A stretch of DNA of 64,000 nt. It comes from Latrodectus hesperus. Taxonomy: Eukaryota; Arthropoda; Arachnida; Araneae; Theridiidae. A model generated the notes under the pieces. That model was given only the letters and a program-made list of their open reading frames with translations, made no database searches and had not been told where the DNA came from. The stretch covers positions 26,475,582 to 26,539,581 of the forward strand of contig CM075857.1 of assembly GCA_037975125.1 (NCBI GenBank). The letters are read 5' to 3'. A program made the translations under genes and the position numbers. Of the stretch, positions 61,291 through 64,000 are shown piece by piece (positions within the stretch are counted from its first letter, which is position 1; each line of letters starts with the position of its first letter).

Positions 61291-62260
61291 CCAGCTTGGG
61301 CATGCGCAACAAGTTATTTCAGAACTTAACTCGCAATTTCTTTACTTTATACTACTTACATTTTCTCTAATTTCATTCGTTTTAAATGTGTTTATGAACC
61401 TTTAATATTACTCATGATTGAATAAAACAAATCATCTTTCCTTATTTATGGGTATTGAACTTGAATGCATATGAACCATGAATTTCGCAAAAATACTTGT
61501 TTAACTAGTATTTTAAAATTCAAAATTATGCGATTTTTTCAACATTGATTTTTGTTTTTAGAGAATATTTTAACGAGTTCCAATTAAAAATATGCCAAAG
61601 CCTTAACAAAACTAATTATTTTAAAGATATCTATATTCTATAATATTAGGTGAGTCATATACTCAAACGAATTTTAAAAAATTACTGGTGGTTAAGACAC
61701 TGGGATATCGCAATATAATTTTCAATTCAGATTTTTCAAGGAAACCAAATTTTCATGGCATCAGCAAATATAAGATTTTCATTAAAGACAACGCTGTGTC
61801 TTAAGTAAGTGATCTAAACAGCTTTTAAGATCTCCTTGCTTCAGATTTTAGTTATAAATTTACCTATAATTTTGAGTATATGTATGAATTGAAAGATGAT
61901 ATAAGTGAGATATCTGATGCGATGTACGTAAGTGTTTCATAAAATTGCAGAAAAAGCTTTCTAGTATTATTGGTATAAGTATGATATATATCCCCCCAAG
62001 AGATTTCTCGCCAAATCTGTCGTTCTTTGTTTTGATTATAGTGTTTCTAGTTTTTCCTTTGGTGTTGCCAATTTGAGTTTTTGTTGCTTTTTGTTGCCAG
62101 GTATAATTTTTTTCTCGTGTTTTACGTCATATTTGTGTCATATATACGTTTTTTTTAAGTGGGAACACCGTTAAAATTGCTTGGCGACGAAAAATTCGAA
62201 TGCACCAGTGGGGAATACATCCTAGTAGTTTCGTAGTATTTAACATATTAAACATCTTAA
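61291..62260. other. Intergenic stretch with a possible TIR element at 61985-62235
   Basis: No gene. The piece 61985-62235 contains TTCTCGCCAAATCTGTCG, GTTGCCAATTTGAG and CTTGGCGACGAAAAATTCG; the TCGCCAA and TTGGCGA motifs are inverted relative to each other, hinting at a degraded TIR element. Confidence 0.35.
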
Positions 62261-62261
62261 T

Positions 62262-62548
62262 ACCACCTTATGGTCAACCTAACAAGGTTGCTGTAAAGCC
62301 TGTTAATATCAACGACGTAAACAGCCTTCAAACTTAAAAAATTCATAAATAGTGTCCCGTATTCACGTGTCGCAAAGAACCGAATTCTGAAAATTCCGAA
62401 ACACCCACCCCAACAGACGTGCGTGCAGAAGGAAGGCAGAAGAGCATCATCTGCCACCCGTTGTTCATCAGTGGCTGAGATAGAACCAAAGACCATATCC
62501 CCCCCTGAATAAAACTGCCGAACCACAAGGTCAATGTTCGTGGTTTTT
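62262..62548 (-). mobile_element. tRNA-derived SINE family F, copy 2
   Basis: On the minus strand a head remnant (TTGACCTTGTGGTTCGGCAG, then TTTGGTTCTATCTCAGCC as a weak B box) is followed by CTTCTGCACGCACGTCTGTT and a body shared with 34829-35047. Confidence 0.65.
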
Positions 62549-64000
62549 TAATATTCTCCATTATAGAAGAATAAAAAAATTTATTTATTATATACTCTTT
62601 TATATATATATATTTTAATAAAAGCTGCGTTCCATGAGTGAAATTTTTGACTATATTTTGGTGCATAATTACAATTTCTCAATAAGGTAAAGGGTGTAAA
62701 TCACATATATTGATACAAGTTCCCACAATATTTTATTGCTTTTTAAAATTTGTGAAAATTGTATAAAATTACATATCGAAGATGTATATTTCATCCAAAT
62801 TTTTGACAGAGTTAGTGACAAATGAACCTTCACATAGATCTTTGATAGTGTTTATGAGCAATTCAATACATATGTGTATGTGTGTGTGACAACGCGCATG
62901 TATTAAATTATTGCTATCTTTTGACTTTTGATTAAATTATTGCTATCTATTTGATTAAAGTTAACTGACAATTGTCACCATCGAAAACTTGGTCTTACCA
63001 TGTTTTAGTTAATGCTAACGACTCTCAAATTTAAATAATTGTTATGATAACGACATAAGTTTAAAAAAATTAAGTTAATGACTGGTCATAAAGTAAATAA
63101 AATACTTAAGAATTTGTTGCAAAAAAGCTAAGTACCCATGTTTACATTTATTAGGCCATAATTCATTTATTACACCCCTCCCTCATTGTCTGAGAAATGG
63201 TCCAAAAAAGAATTATTTTGATTATTGCAAATAATATTTAAGTATACAAATGTATACACATATATGTGTGCATGATATATTTATATACACTTAGATGCTT
63301 AAATATTCCGTAATATTTCACATATCAATCATCATATATATTTTTTTATTTTCAAGATATTAAAATAACATAAATAACAATAGAAAAGTATAACACCTCC
63401 CAATTTTTTTATTTTATTTTAATGCGATTTAACTATTTTCCATTTAAAATTTTTTAAATATTTATATCGATACATTTGGATGTGATTATGCATCACTAAA
63501 TTAAGCGGCAAATTTTAAATTTTGAAACATTTCCATCTGGTTGCAAGAAGTAACTATGCACTAATCTTATGTAAAAATTTATAAACATTATATTCGTCAC
63601 TAAATTCAGTTCTTTTTTAGCTGTCTGGTACTTTTTATTTGAATTTTCATCAACAATAAATTATTATAAAATAAAACTTTAATGATACATAATACTGTCT
63701 ATTTCTGTAGACATCTAATATTCTTTGAAGATTACATTTAAATTATCTGAAGACCATGAGCTGGAAGCTTTACTTATTTCCTTTTCAATGACAAGACCTG
63801 GTTTAACTTTAACCATAACTCACCTCATTTAAGCGAAGGTTGACTGAGTCATTCTTCACACCTTTCCTCCGCGATTATAAATCAATTCATTTACATACAT
63901 TTAAATGACGATCCTTTCTCATACAGGAATCAGAAAATTATGCTCCTTCCTCCATTCTGCTTTGAAAGTGTGGTCATACCGGTTCAAAAATTGTGTGCCA
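62549..64000. other. AT-rich stretch to the window end, nothing recognised
   Basis: Small direct repeat ATTAAATTATTGCTATCT at about 62904-62950 and GT-rich TATGTGTATGTGTGTGTG near 62870-62888. No gene. Confidence 0.5.

Noticed and set aside
61142..61405. 87-codon plus-strand frame
   Set aside because: It lies across the family B SINE body and its AT-rich flank.

Overview
This is eukaryotic, AT-rich, repeat-dense DNA. It is almost certainly from an arthropod and most likely a spider or other chelicerate. The arthropod call rests on one recognisable first coding exon, whose N-terminus reads like insect ryanodine receptors. The spider call is an inference from the mixture of tRNA-derived SINEs, non-LTR fragments and small DNA transposons. 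There is no operon-like organisation and no prokaryotic, organellar or CRISPR signal. Long (TA)n tracts create false open frames that I ignored.

The gene anchor is at the left. On the minus strand, positions 4672-4619 encode MAEAEGSSEQDDVSFLRT and end exactly at a GTAAGT splice donor. This is coding exon 1 of the ryanodine receptor (RyR), with a GC-rich 5'UTR/promoter block up to about 4985. Everything to the left (1-4618) is RyR intron 1; exon 2 is not in the window. Just upstream of the promoter lie about nine copies of a 94-bp tandem repeat (4990-5835), followed by an old two-copy duplication. The rest of the window (about 6-64 kb) is upstream flank without another recognised gene. Weak candidate exons occur near 22.7-22.96, 43.3-43.6, 46.8 and 50.7 kb.

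Repeats, left to right: a hAT-like nonautonomous element (15.15 kb); two copies of a TIR element (14.13 and 31.73 kb); a 5'-truncated, frameshifted LINE with reverse transcriptase motifs (18.3-19.25 kb) and three further LINE remnants (21.96, 33.5 and 34.65 kb); a PIF/Harbinger-type MITE with TAA target duplications (20.81 kb); a SINE that appears to derive from 5S rRNA (23.23 kb); an LTR-like segment containing a tRNA-like head (25.5 kb); a tandem array of 172-bp units, each holding a 55-bp-arm hairpin (26.03-26.83 kb); several tRNA-type SINE families (here called A to G), three of which end in a similar (CAA)n-type tail; nested minisatellites (32.1, 33.3 and 44.7-46.0 kb); and a diverged duplication carrying a 14-bp palindrome (54.6-55.4 kb).

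No pathway can be assembled from these parts. The readable biology is the RyR promoter and first exon within a zone of many small mobile elements and tandem repeats. The hairpin satellite and the promoter-proximal repeat array are the most unusual structures. All similarities were judged by eye, so repeat boundaries are approximate unless exact positions are argued.
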